A stretch of DNA of 64,000 nucleotides from contig NZ_CP150235.1 of NCBI RefSeq assembly GCF_037974355.1, positions 5,332,001 to 5,396,000 of the forward strand, written 5' to 3'. Numbering within the stretch: position 1 is the first letter of the stretch; each line of letters starts with the position of its first letter. Shown one piece after another: positions 26,987-35,201 of the stretch. The position numbers and the translations under genes were made by a program. This stretch comes from Paenibacillus sp. FSL R5-0517 (GTDB taxonomy: Bacteria > Bacillota > Bacilli > Paenibacillales > Paenibacillaceae). Under the pieces are notes generated by a model, which saw nothing but the letters and a program-made list of their open reading frames with translations, was not told the DNA's origin and did not search any database.

Positions 26987-27652
26987 TTATTCAGCCTTGG
27001 CCTTGCGGTAAGCATCCATATATTGTTCTGCTTTGCGACGGACATGACTCAGGTCACCCGTCTTCACAGCTTCCGATGTCAAGTCGGAGCCGATCCCTAC
27101 AGCCACTGCTCCACCCTTGATCCAATCCCCCAGATTAGATAAGGATACTCCGCCAGTTGGCATAAAATTCGCCTGCGGCATAGGACCTTTCATCGTTTTG
27201 ATAATCGATGGATCGTACAGATTACCCGGGAACAACTTCACAATGTCCACACCAAGTTCCAAGGCGCGTTGAACATCAGCAATCGTCATCACACCAGGCA
27301 GGATCGGAATTCGATACAGGTTGCAGATCTGAACGGTATCCGGATTCAGGGAAGGACCGACGACAAACTCGGCACCCGACATGATGGCCGCTCTTGCCGT
27401 TTGCGGTTCTAACACCGTTCCCGCACCAATAATCGCGAACTTCTCTGGATCTTGTGTGTTCCAATGGTATACACGGCTTAATTTTTCAATGGCTTTGAGT
27501 GCACTGGGTACGGTCATCGTAATCTCGATAACTTTAATGCCACCCGCAATCGCTTGCTCGGCCATGGCAATGACCTGATCCGCAGAATCTGCACGCAGAA
27601 CTGCCACAACCCCATTGTCCGTAATCTTTTGCAACAGCTGAAGCTTCTTCAT
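26987..27652 (-). CDS. eda: 2-dehydro-3-deoxyphosphogluconate (KDPG) aldolase
   Basis: Class I aldolase that splits KDPG into pyruvate and glyceraldehyde 3-phosphate (221 residues). The Schiff-base lysine is in DIVKLFPGN, the phosphate-binding region is FMPTGGVSLSNLG, and IEITMTVPSALKAI holds the catalytic Glu region. It lies 89 bases downstream of kdgK on the same strand; together they convert 2-keto-3-deoxygluconate, from uronate or pectin breakdown, into central metabolites. The ribosome binding site is GGGAGAGA. Confidence 0.93.
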   Translation of the reverse strand: MKKLQLLQKITDNGVVAVLRADSADQVIAMAEQAIAGGIKVIEITMTVPSALKAIEKLSRVYHWNTQDPEKFAIIGAGTVLEPQTARAAIMSGAEFVVGPSLNPDTVQICNLYRIPILPGVMTIADVQRALELGVDIVKLFPGNLYDPSIIKTMKGPMPQANFMPTGGVSLSNLGDWIKGGAVAVGIGSDLTSEAVKTGDLSHVRRKAEQYMDAYRKAKAE

Positions 27653-27741
27653 TTCATTCTCTCCCTTGTCAATGTGGTGGTTGTGTATACAAGCCTTACA
27701 TTTGAAGAACGAAGATGAGCCATATATGATTTCAGCAGCGA

Positions 27742-28707
27742 CTAGCGCTCAACATGGGCAACGTTGTTCAGCTTGGCCTCGACCTGCCCCCACGTCGGGA
27801 GCGCCTCCCAATCGCCAACAGCCTGTATAACCATGGAACCGGTCAAATTGCCGAGACGAGTTGCTTCCTGCGGGGAGTATCCTTTTAATAGACCTGATAA
27901 AAATCCCGCGCAGAATCCGTCTCCTGCTCCTACCGTATCCAGAACATGATCCGCCTTAAAGTACGGAACTTCCGTTAGGGTACCATTCGCCAATACGTAG
28001 GTCAAATCAGGGCCACCCTTCACGATGCACACAGCATTCATGGCAGATAAACGCTCAAGTACTTTTTGATCATTTTCTTCGTTGTATAGAAGTTTCATCT
28101 CATCCAGACCCGGTAAAAAGTAGTCCGCCAGTTCAGCCAGACGCAGTAAAACCGAACGGGCCTCAACCGCTGACCACAGTTTGAGACGCAGATTTGGATC
28201 AAAGCTTACTTTCACACCTGCCTGTTTGGCAATATGTATGGCAGCTTCTACCGTTTCAAGTCCAGACGAACTAATGGCCGCTGTAATACCTGTAACGTGC
28301 AATATCTTAGCTCCGGCAATATATGCGGGATCCAGATCATCTGGTGTAATCGCACTTGCTGCCGAAAGCTTCCTATAATAATGTACCGAGGCTTTCCCGG
28401 AAGCGTTCTCACGAATCATCAAACCAGTGGGCTCGTGATCACTTAACCTTGCACGTGATACATCTACACCTTCACCGCGAATGGCTTTCAGAATCATGTT
28501 GCCGATCGGATCATTGCCCAAACGTCCAAACCAGCCACTGGAATGCCCGAGCCGGGATACACCAATAGCCAGATTGCTCTCGGCACCCCCAAACGACTTG
28601 TCCAGTGTGGCTGCATATTCCAGCCCTCTTGTATCTTTGGCAGTCAGCAAACCCATACTTTCCCCAAACGTAATAATTTCCGGGCTTGGATTGGGACTCG
28701 TTGACAT
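27742..28707 (-). CDS. kdgK: 2-dehydro-3-deoxygluconokinase (KDG kinase)
   Basis: PfkB-family sugar kinase of 321 residues that phosphorylates KDG to KDPG. N-terminal TFGESMGLLTA and GGAESNLAIGVSRLG bind the sugar; GRLGNDPIG is conserved; the catalytic ATP/anion-hole motif is DTVGAGDGFCAGFLSG near the C-terminus. Context with eda just downstream supports KDG rather than fructose as the substrate. AGGAGGGA precedes the ATG. The upstream region shared with the acyltransferase gene contains a cre-like site and a TGTGA-N6-TCACA palindrome. Confidence 0.92.
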   Translation of the reverse strand: MSTSPNPSPEIITFGESMGLLTAKDTRGLEYAATLDKSFGGAESNLAIGVSRLGHSSGWFGRLGNDPIGNMILKAIRGEGVDVSRARLSDHEPTGLMIRENASGKASVHYYRKLSAASAITPDDLDPAYIAGAKILHVTGITAAISSSGLETVEAAIHIAKQAGVKVSFDPNLRLKLWSAVEARSVLLRLAELADYFLPGLDEMKLLYNEENDQKVLERLSAMNAVCIVKGGPDLTYVLANGTLTEVPYFKADHVLDTVGAGDGFCAGFLSGLLKGYSPQEATRLGNLTGSMVIQAVGDWEALPTWGQVEAKLNNVAHVER

Positions 28708-28818
28708 GATTTCTTCCCTCCTTATCGTTACATTTCCTCATCTTCTGTTACTATTGTCATCCTCTATGCAACCGTTGTCAATCCCGGAGCGTTCATTTTG
28801 TTGTCACAGCTTTGAGAA

Positions 28819-28834
28819 AAGATAACGCTTACTA
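28819..28834 (-). promoter_or_regulatory. cre-like / LacI-family operator upstream of kdgK
   Basis: The minus strand reads TAGTAAGCGTTATCTT. It fits the CcpA cre consensus except at two symmetric outer positions and has the central AAGCGTTA expected of LacI/GalR-family operators. It could serve CcpA or a KdgR-type regulator. It lies about 110 bases before kdgK. Confidence 0.4.
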
Positions 28835-28835
28835 A

Positions 28836-28851
28836 TGTGAATTAAATCACA
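28836..28851. promoter_or_regulatory. Perfect CRP/FNR-type palindrome
   Basis: TGTGA-ATTAAA-TCACA, matching the CRP/FNR-family half-site pair TGTGA-N6-TCACA exactly. It lies 85 bases upstream of the acyltransferase start and about 130 bases upstream of kdgK. In Bacillus, Fnr uses this motif under low oxygen. The regulator here is not identified. Confidence 0.5.
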
Positions 28852-28929
28852 ATAGATAATGTACATCCGTATTACCCTTATTACAGATGCAAATGACCTT
28901 GCAGCTGGGGTCTATAAGGGGGCTACACC

Positions 28930-29970
28930 ATGAAAAATCAGACACTGATCCAGGATGATCAGGAATCTTTCTTTTACAATCTGCGCTTTATGCTTATCGT
29001 CTGTGTCCTTGCCGGTAATGCACTGGAACCACTCATCACACGCTTTGCAGGAGCAGAAGCTCTGTTCTTATGGATATATACGTTTCACATGCCACTCTTT
29101 GTATGGGTGACCGGGTATTTTGCGACACACTCACTTCAAGGGGCCTCGGGGCGAAACGTCCTGAAACAGATTGCCTTGCAATATGTGCTATTTCAGTCCT
29201 TATACGCATTAATGGACTTTACTGTGTTCCACACACCTCATATGCGGCTATCCTTCTTTGCACCTTATTTGCTGTTATGGTTTCTCGCGAGTCATTTCTG
29301 TTGGCGACTGTTGCTTCGTCTGACGATTTCATGGAAACCGATATATCGGCTGATTGGATCGATTGCGCTCGGTGTCATTGCCGGGTATTTTCCCATCGAC
29401 GGATTCTGGCTCAGCTTCAGCCGTACGTTTGTGTTCCTGCCGTTCTTTGTCATCGGTTATGACTATGGGGCATCCATCCGTTCTCGTTTATTATCCGGTT
29501 GGGGGCGAAGAACCGCAGCCGTCCTCTCCGCTGCATTGTTGGTATGGATCGGGTATGGCGGTTTAAATATTACATCGGGATGGTTACTCGGCAGCATGAC
29601 TTACGCCGAATTGGGCCATCACGAATGGTATGCCGGCATCTTCCGACTTGGCATCTATTTGCTGGAAATCGGATCGGCAGCACTATTCTTGGCCTGGGTA
29701 CCCTCCTTGACTTCCAGACTGACGGACCTTGGAAAACGCACACTCTATGTATTCCTGCTGCATGGTTTTCTCGTTCGTCTCGCAATCTGGTCTGGAGTCT
29801 ACAGTTATATGGGAAGCTCGGCGTATATTCCAGTCATACTTGTCATCGCCTTACTCTTCGCAGTCACATTGGCTCTGCCGGCTGTTCGCCACACGTTCAA
29901 ACCCTTGATCGAACCGGATATATCCCGCTTTTCTTTCAATCGACATGAGGTGTTTAAACGGTCGGCCTAA
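28930..29970 (+). CDS. Acyltransferase family 3 membrane protein
   Basis: Integral membrane protein of 346 residues with about ten hydrophobic segments. YNLRFMLIVCVLAGN near the N-terminus and the motif IYTFHMPLFVWVTGYF are typical of acyltransferase-3 proteins, which move acetyl or other acyl groups onto extracytoplasmic sugars or lipids. The C-terminal LGKRTLYVFLLHGFLVRL is also characteristic. It diverges from kdgK and has no obvious partner gene, so the substrate is unknown. ATG 28930 lies 7 bases after AAGGGGG. Confidence 0.85.
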   Translation: MKNQTLIQDDQESFFYNLRFMLIVCVLAGNALEPLITRFAGAEALFLWIYTFHMPLFVWVTGYFATHSLQGASGRNVLKQIALQYVLFQSLYALMDFTVFHTPHMRLSFFAPYLLLWFLASHFCWRLLLRLTISWKPIYRLIGSIALGVIAGYFPIDGFWLSFSRTFVFLPFFVIGYDYGASIRSRLLSGWGRRTAAVLSAALLVWIGYGGLNITSGWLLGSMTYAELGHHEWYAGIFRLGIYLLEIGSAALFLAWVPSLTSRLTDLGKRTLYVFLLHGFLVRLAIWSGVYSYMGSSAYIPVILVIALLFAVTLALPAVRHTFKPLIEPDISRFSFNRHEVFKRSA

Positions 29971-30094
29971 TTCTCTGACGGATTCTCTTCGCCAACGATT
30001 CTAACCTGGTTGGTTGTTTCAGGCTGGAAATGATGTGGTAATTTAGGGATACGCGCTACAAAAAACAACTTATTGTTGTAAGGAGTGATTTGTA

Positions 30095-30346
30095 ATGGCA
30101 CGTCAACCGACGTCAGAACGCAAGATGAGCCGTGAGGAAGCCGGTAGATTAGGTGGGAGAGCCACCTCCAAGAACCATGATCGAAGCTTCTATCAGATGA
30201 TTGGAAAAAAAGGTGGAGAAGCGACTTCAGATGCCCATGACACTGACTTTTACAAGCAGATTGGCCGCAAGGGCGGCGAAGCAACCTCCGAAACCCATAA
30301 TAAGGAATTCTATCGTGAGATTGGACGCAAAGGCGGAAGCAACTAA
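30095..30346 (+). CDS. KGG-repeat general stress protein (GsiB-like)
   Basis: A very hydrophilic 83-residue protein made of repeats. Four GG-centred units of about 20 residues are seen: RLGGRATSKNHDRSFYQMIG, KKGGEATSDAHDTDFYKQIG, RKGGEATSETHNKEFYREIG, and a terminal RKGGSN. Such KGG/GsiB-type proteins resemble plant LEA proteins and accumulate during desiccation or stress. Its start follows AAGGAGTGATTTGTA. I could not find a convincing sigma-B promoter. It is a single gene with a probable terminator. Confidence 0.88.
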   Translation: MARQPTSERKMSREEAGRLGGRATSKNHDRSFYQMIGKKGGEATSDAHDTDFYKQIGRKGGEATSETHNKEFYREIGRKGGSN

Positions 30347-30394
30347 TGATTTCCGCTCCCACATCGAAACATGATCATAGTTTTCCCGCAAATC

Positions 30395-30435
30395 AAGAAG
30401 TCTGATTCCATGAAAATGGTTTGAGGCTTCTTTCT
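30395..30435 (+). terminator. Probable terminator after the KGG protein gene
   Basis: AAGAAG (30395-30400) pairs with CTTCTT (30427-30432), with an inner CCAT-GAAA-ATGG hairpin, followed by TCTATTG. The stem is interrupted and the T tract is short. Confidence 0.5.
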
Positions 30436-30439
30436 ATTG

Positions 30440-30653
30440 ATTGTAGAAATATGACGATGGTTGTGATAGACTCAATAGAAAAACCGGGTGTTCACGGGTT
30501 TAAAGCAGCAAAGAATTTCACAAACTACGGGGAGCTCGACACCGGCAAACCGATCTTTTTTTTAGAGTACGGATGAAATTAAACGACAGATGCACTGCCA
30601 TTTACTTTTCCATTCATGTTGCTCAATATTATATATTTGGGGGGAAACACACC
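30440..30653 (+). promoter_or_regulatory. Structured ilvD leader with a possible attenuator
   Basis: About 200 bases between the KGG gene terminator and ilvD. AAACCGGG (30481-30488) can pair with CGGGTTT (30495-30501), enclosing GTG-TT-CAC. CCGGGTGTTC (30484-30493) can instead pair with GACACCGG (30538-30545). CGGGTTT can also pair with AAACCG (30547-30552), which is three bases before a run of eight T (30556-30563). These pairings exclude one another, as in an attenuator. No T-box sequence and no riboswitch class that I recognise is present. A 41-codon frame (30451-30576) spans the region but lacks a ribosome binding site. Confidence 0.4.
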
Positions 30654-32339
30654 ATGTCAGCCAAGAAGATGCGTTCCGATATGATCAAAAAAGGTTTTGA
30701 CCGTGCACCGCACCGGAGTTTGCTCCGCGCAGCGGGCGTTAAAGAAGAGGATTTCGGCAAGCCATTTATTGCCGTATGTAACTCTTACATCGATATCGTG
30801 CCCGGCCACGTCCACCTTCAGGAATTCGGTAAAATTGTAAAGGATGCTATTCGTGAAGCCGGTGGCGTTCCATTCGAATTTAACACCATCGGGGTAGATG
30901 ACGGAATTGCCATGGGACACATTGGTATGCGTTACTCGCTGCCAAGCCGTGACATTATCGCGGACTCCGTGGAAACCGTTGTATCTGCTCACTGGTTCGA
31001 CGGCATGGTATGTATCCCGAACTGCGATAAAATTACACCCGGCATGATGATGGGTGCACTCCGCTGTAATATCCCTACCGTGTTTGTCAGCGGTGGACCG
31101 ATGAAAGCCGGTCGCGACAGCAATGGTAAAGCTCTTTCCCTGACTTCCGTATTTGAAGGCGTAGGTGCTTACCAAGCAGGTAAAATCGATGATAAGAGCT
31201 TGCTTGAACTTGAACAGTTCGGTTGTCCAACTTGTGGATCATGCTCCGGTATGTTCACAGCAAACTCCATGAACTGTCTGGCTGAAGCGATGGGACTGGC
31301 GATGCCAGGTAACGGAACCATCCTGGCTGTTGCTCCTGAGCGTCGTGAGTTTGTTAAACAATCTGCCAAACAACTGATGGAGCTTATCAAAATGGATCTG
31401 AAACCACGTGATATCGTTACTGTAGAAGCGATCGATAACGCGTTTGCTCTGGATATGGCGATGGGTGGATCTACGAATACAGTACTGCACACGCTGGCAC
31501 TGGCTCATGAAGCGGGCATCGAGTACCCAATCGAACGCATCAATGAGGTAGCTAACCGCGTTCCGCATCTTGCTAAACTTGCACCAGCTTCCGATCTTCA
31601 CATCGAAGACGTTCACAATGCAGGCGGCGTAAGCGCAGTGCTTAACGAATTGCTCAAGAAACCAGGCGCGATTCATGGGGATTGTATTACGGTTACTGGT
31701 AAAACGATTCGCGAGAACGTTGAAGGAAAAGAAATCCAGGATACCAATGTCATTCACCACTTGGATAACCCGCATTCCGAAAAAGGCGGCCTGGCTGTAT
31801 TGTTTGGTAACCTTGCACCACAAGGCGCTATCATCAAAGTTGGTGCGGTTGATGCTTCGGTTGGTGGATACCATAAAGGTCCTGCTATCTGCTTTGACTC
31901 CCAGGAGCAAGCGCTCGAAGGCATTGCTAACGGCAAAGTAAAAGAAGGACATGTTGTTGTTATCCGTTATGAAGGACCAAAAGGCGGACCAGGTATGCCT
32001 GAGATGTTAGCTCCTACTTCCCAGATCGTTGGTATGGGGCTTGGTGCCAAAGTTGGTCTGATCACCGATGGACGCTTCTCTGGGGCATCCCGCGGAATCA
32101 GTATCGGACATATCTCACCAGAAGCAGCTGAAGGTGGTCCAATCGCCTTTGTTGAAGAAGGAGACATCATCGAGCTGGATCTGAACAACCGTATCATCGA
32201 ATTGCACATCAGTGACGAAGAGTTTGAACGTCGTCGCGCAGGTTGGAAAGGCTTTGAACCGAAAGTAAAAACCGGTTACCTGGCTCGTTATTCCAAACTG
32301 GTTACCAATGCAAGCAATGGTGGCGTACTGAGTATCTAA
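30654..32339 (+). CDS. ilvD: Dihydroxy-acid dehydratase
   Basis: Fe-S dehydratase of valine, isoleucine and pantothenate synthesis, turning dihydroxy-acids into 2-keto acids (561 residues). The cluster cysteines are in IPNCDKITPG and CPTCGSCSGMFTANSMNC, and the C-terminal region KVGLITDGRFSGASRG is conserved. ATG 30654 is chosen because GGGGGG lies 9 bases upstream and MSAKKMRSDMIKKGFDRAPHRS matches the family N-terminus; the 27-residue extension from 30573 is not supported. It is a single gene, followed by a strong terminator. Confidence 0.97.
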   Translation: MSAKKMRSDMIKKGFDRAPHRSLLRAAGVKEEDFGKPFIAVCNSYIDIVPGHVHLQEFGKIVKDAIREAGGVPFEFNTIGVDDGIAMGHIGMRYSLPSRDIIADSVETVVSAHWFDGMVCIPNCDKITPGMMMGALRCNIPTVFVSGGPMKAGRDSNGKALSLTSVFEGVGAYQAGKIDDKSLLELEQFGCPTCGSCSGMFTANSMNCLAEAMGLAMPGNGTILAVAPERREFVKQSAKQLMELIKMDLKPRDIVTVEAIDNAFALDMAMGGSTNTVLHTLALAHEAGIEYPIERINEVANRVPHLAKLAPASDLHIEDVHNAGGVSAVLNELLKKPGAIHGDCITVTGKTIRENVEGKEIQDTNVIHHLDNPHSEKGGLAVLFGNLAPQGAIIKVGAVDASVGGYHKGPAICFDSQEQALEGIANGKVKEGHVVVIRYEGPKGGPGMPEMLAPTSQIVGMGLGAKVGLITDGRFSGASRGISIGHISPEAAEGGPIAFVEEGDIIELDLNNRIIELHISDEEFERRRAGWKGFEPKVKTGYLARYSKLVTNASNGGVLSI

Positions 32340-32352
32340 TTTACTAATAAAT

Positions 32353-32398
32353 AAAGGGTTGCTCTTCTGCCAAATCTGGCGAAGGGCAACCCTTTTCT
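32353..32398. terminator. Terminator after ilvD
   Basis: AAAGGGTTGC pairs with GCAACCCTTT, extended inward by CTTC/GAAG, followed by TTCTTTT. It can also serve the convergent deacetylase gene because the 5' side is A-rich. Confidence 0.9.
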
Positions 32399-32425
32399 TT
32401 TGCTGGTTGGTGTAGCTTAGTCCGT

Positions 32426-33829
32426 TTAGTTCCGCTCTGGCAATATCTCTTGTTCAATTAACAACGATTCATCTCTGGATTCTTCTAGCGTTGCAGCCAC
32501 CTGTGTCGTATGTTGACCGTAACGTTCCAACAATATATCCAGCGGCATGGCAATCATCTTGGGTACCAATTGTTCTGTACGCTGTTTCAAGCGTTTGGTT
32601 CCTGCCGGATGGATCACACTTAAGAGCAGTTTAAGGTATACTTTGGATGCAGCGCTGAACGGTCCAGGGGGCAATTCTTGTATGGTAAATCCAAATTTTT
32701 CAGGACCTCTGTTTATCATACTTACACCGTATATGGCTTTGGCAGAGCGTAACTCAGGATCGAGCGCCACCATATGTGCCAAATCCGGCAGTTGCTGTTC
32801 CATCGTGCGGATCATACGAATAGCCAAATGCATACTTGAACGCGAAGTCACCCCAAGTTCGAACAACTTCTGATTGTCAAAATGCAATTCAATGACCGGA
32901 TCTCCGTTTTGGATGACATGGCCATCGCTCATCTCCATTCGTGCTCCGTGATATACACGAGATCGAAAGTGTAACATGGGATCTTCTGGCGAAGCCGTCC
33001 GCAGATGATATACCCAATGGAACAATTTCTCCCAGCCAAGCCATAAGGCAACAACGATCCGCTTCCATAACTTCAACGTTGTCTGTGGTTGATTCTTGTT
33101 CTGAGATTCGCTCACTGTAACACCTCCCATCAATGTGTCGACACGTACGCTTTGCAGGCCCAGCCTTTCAGCTTCCTGCAATACGACCTCCAGCGCCTGA
33201 AGCATATGCTCCGGCGCGTGTGCATCAGCACCAAGAGTCGTTCCTCGATCATGCAGCAGCATGACCTCTCCGCCTCTTAACTCCTTCAGCATCCGTTCGG
33301 TCAGTCGCTGGACACCTACTCGGCTTCTCCAGTCTTCAAACATGGAAGACCACAGTACAATCTTTCGTTCTTTCTTGCTGAAAAAATCAAACAGATTCAT
33401 AATGCCCCATGGTGGACGATAAAAACAAGTTTTAACCCCGGTTACTTCATGGATAATCTGACCTGTTCGCTGAATCTGGTCACGAACCGTACGCGGCCGC
33501 ATGAGCCAGTTCGTTTTGTGAATATAATTATGAATGCCAATAAGGTGGCCTTCGTCATGTATGCGCTGAATGAGTTCAGGATGACTCGCGGCATGTTCTC
33601 CCACGACAAAAAATGTTGCTTTTGCTTGATGCTGACGAAGCAGATCGAGCAATCTCGGCGTATACAGCGGATCTGGCCCATCGTCAAACGTTAATGCAAA
33701 TTGTGTATCACTTCTCCCACGTCTAAATACACGAAAACCGAAAAGCCTGCTGATCAAACTTGGAATAAAGGCGTAAAAGGATGAAAGATACAATAACCAC
33801 AGTAGAATACTCTGAAGTATCGTTGTCAT
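32426..33829 (-). CDS. Membrane-anchored polysaccharide deacetylase with YkoP-like C-terminal domain
   Basis: Two-domain protein of 467 residues. After an N-terminal membrane segment (about 3-25) comes a NodB deacetylase domain (about 40-235), with catalytic and metal motifs FALTFDDGPDPLYTP, the histidines in IGIHNYIHKTNW, and FYRPPWG. The C-terminal part (about 250-460; LHFRSRVYHGARMEMSDGH, IVELHFDNQ-like strand, ELGVTSRSSMHLAIRMI) resembles Bacillus subtilis YkoP, a separate protein there of unknown function. The deacetylase would act on peptidoglycan or another cell-surface glycan outside the membrane. Domain assignment of the second half is from memory of the family. Confidence 0.82.
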   Translation of the reverse strand: MTTILQSILLWLLYLSSFYAFIPSLISRLFGFRVFRRGRSDTQFALTFDDGPDPLYTPRLLDLLRQHQAKATFFVVGEHAASHPELIQRIHDEGHLIGIHNYIHKTNWLMRPRTVRDQIQRTGQIIHEVTGVKTCFYRPPWGIMNLFDFFSKKERKIVLWSSMFEDWRSRVGVQRLTERMLKELRGGEVMLLHDRGTTLGADAHAPEHMLQALEVVLQEAERLGLQSVRVDTLMGGVTVSESQNKNQPQTTLKLWKRIVVALWLGWEKLFHWVYHLRTASPEDPMLHFRSRVYHGARMEMSDGHVIQNGDPVIELHFDNQKLFELGVTSRSSMHLAIRMIRTMEQQLPDLAHMVALDPELRSAKAIYGVSMINRGPEKFGFTIQELPPGPFSAASKVYLKLLLSVIHPAGTKRLKQRTEQLVPKMIAMPLDILLERYGQHTTQVAATLEESRDESLLIEQEILPERN

Positions 33830-34004
33830 GTTGCAAGCTCCCCACTTCTCCTGCTGAATTACGGTGCGCTATGGCACTATCAAAAATAAACCGCCTTTAA
33901 TTTTATCATAGTTCAGACTTTTCTTGAATCCTGTTTTCCCAAAAAGATAGCTATCGTGTACAATATATACATTATAATGATCTGCCTGCAAAGGAGCCAT
34001 GTCC

Positions 34005-35201
34005 ATGCTACCGCTTTATAAAAAATACGGGCGAACTGTCTTTGATATCGCTTTACTCGTATTAACCGTGTACGTCATCATGTACAGTTTTAGCCAATTA
34101 TATCAAATCGCTGCACCGGTTTTTCTCTCATTTATCGTGTACTGGATGATTGAGCCATTAGCCAAATTTCTACATCGCAAAGGACTGCCCAAGACGCTTG
34201 GAGCTGCCATATCCGTCCTGTTATTTCTCGCGATAATTATCGCGGCCTTTTTTGGTGTGGGCTTGATTATTATCTCACAGATATCCAATCTTCAAGATAA
34301 TTTTCCTGTATACATTGAAATGATACAGCGTGAGTTTACCAATCTGGTGTTATTCATCCAGGACAAGTCAGACGCTCTCCCTGATGGAATTATGGATAAA
34401 GCGAATGATTATTTTGCAACACTGACCGGCTTTCTTTCCAAATGGGTAACGAGCGGAGCGCAATTCATTGTAGGTTTCCTCAGTTCATTCTCTTCATTTA
34501 TTACGAACTTCGGAATTGCGATTATTCTGGCCTTCTTTCTCAGTATCGAGATTGAATCCTGGCGCAAGTTCGCCCGTGCGAAGACGCCTAAAACCTTGAA
34601 GTTAGCTATTGAATTCATGCGTAATCACGTGTTCAAGACGATCCGTTCGTATCTGAAGGCACAGATGATCATGATGCTCATTACGTTCGTATTGATTTAT
34701 GCAGGTTTGTTGATTTTGGGAACCTCTAACGCCTTTACCATTGCAGTCGTCTGTGCAGTTTTTGATCTGGTACCATTGCTAGGGGTTCCTGTTGTATTCA
34801 TTCCATGGATTATCTACTTGTTCATTATAGGCAATAGCAGCCTGGCCATCGGCCTGATTGTGATTCTGGCAGTGACGATGCTGACACGACAATTGTTGGA
34901 ACCGAAGATATCGGGTAACTCGATTGGTGTATCTTCGGCGTACTTGATGCTTTCGTTCATGCTAATCTCCCTTTCGATCTTCGGCCTGGCTGGTGTAGTG
35001 TTATCTCCAGTGCTGCTGATCCTTTTGAAAGAACTATTACAACAAGGGTACCTGCAAAAGTGGATTCACCTGCCAAAAGATGAATTTGAATCTTCTCCAT
35101 TGGTTATGGACCCGCCCGTTAGCACGGCCTCAACGAGTTCTGCCGAGTCCGCGATGCATACGCCTGTTCCTGCGAAGGATCACGAGGACCCAGCCAAATA
35201 G
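34005..35201 (+). CDS. AI-2E family transporter-like membrane protein
   Basis: Membrane protein of 398 residues with the AI-2E (PerM) topology: two N-terminal helix pairs (about 10-80), a soluble loop, and a C-terminal membrane block containing AFTIAVVCAVFDLVPLLGVPVVFIPW and LLEPKISGNSIGVSSAYLMLS. Roles in this family include Na+/H+ exchange and small-molecule export; the substrate is not predictable. ATG 34005 is preferred to ATG 33999 because AAGGAG (33991) is 8 bases upstream rather than 2. Its last 22 bases overlap the end of the convergent PBP gene. Confidence 0.85.
   Translation: MLPLYKKYGRTVFDIALLVLTVYVIMYSFSQLYQIAAPVFLSFIVYWMIEPLAKFLHRKGLPKTLGAAISVLLFLAIIIAAFFGVGLIIISQISNLQDNFPVYIEMIQREFTNLVLFIQDKSDALPDGIMDKANDYFATLTGFLSKWVTSGAQFIVGFLSSFSSFITNFGIAIILAFFLSIEIESWRKFARAKTPKTLKLAIEFMRNHVFKTIRSYLKAQMIMMLITFVLIYAGLLILGTSNAFTIAVVCAVFDLVPLLGVPVVFIPWIIYLFIIGNSSLAIGLIVILAVTMLTRQLLEPKISGNSIGVSSAYLMLSFMLISLSIFGLAGVVLSPVLLILLKELLQQGYLQKWIHLPKDEFESSPLVMDPPVSTASTSSAESAMHTPVPAKDHEDPAK

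Noticed and set aside
29971..30094. Sigma-B promoter for the KGG stress gene
   Set aside because: A GGGATA box is present but no GTTTAA-like -35 at 13-15 bases; the nearest GTTTCA is about 24 bases away.
30451..30576. 41-codon possible leader peptide ahead of ilvD
   Set aside because: No ribosome binding site, not enriched in Ile, Leu or Val codons, and an open frame of this length is likely by chance. Kept only as a remark on the leader.
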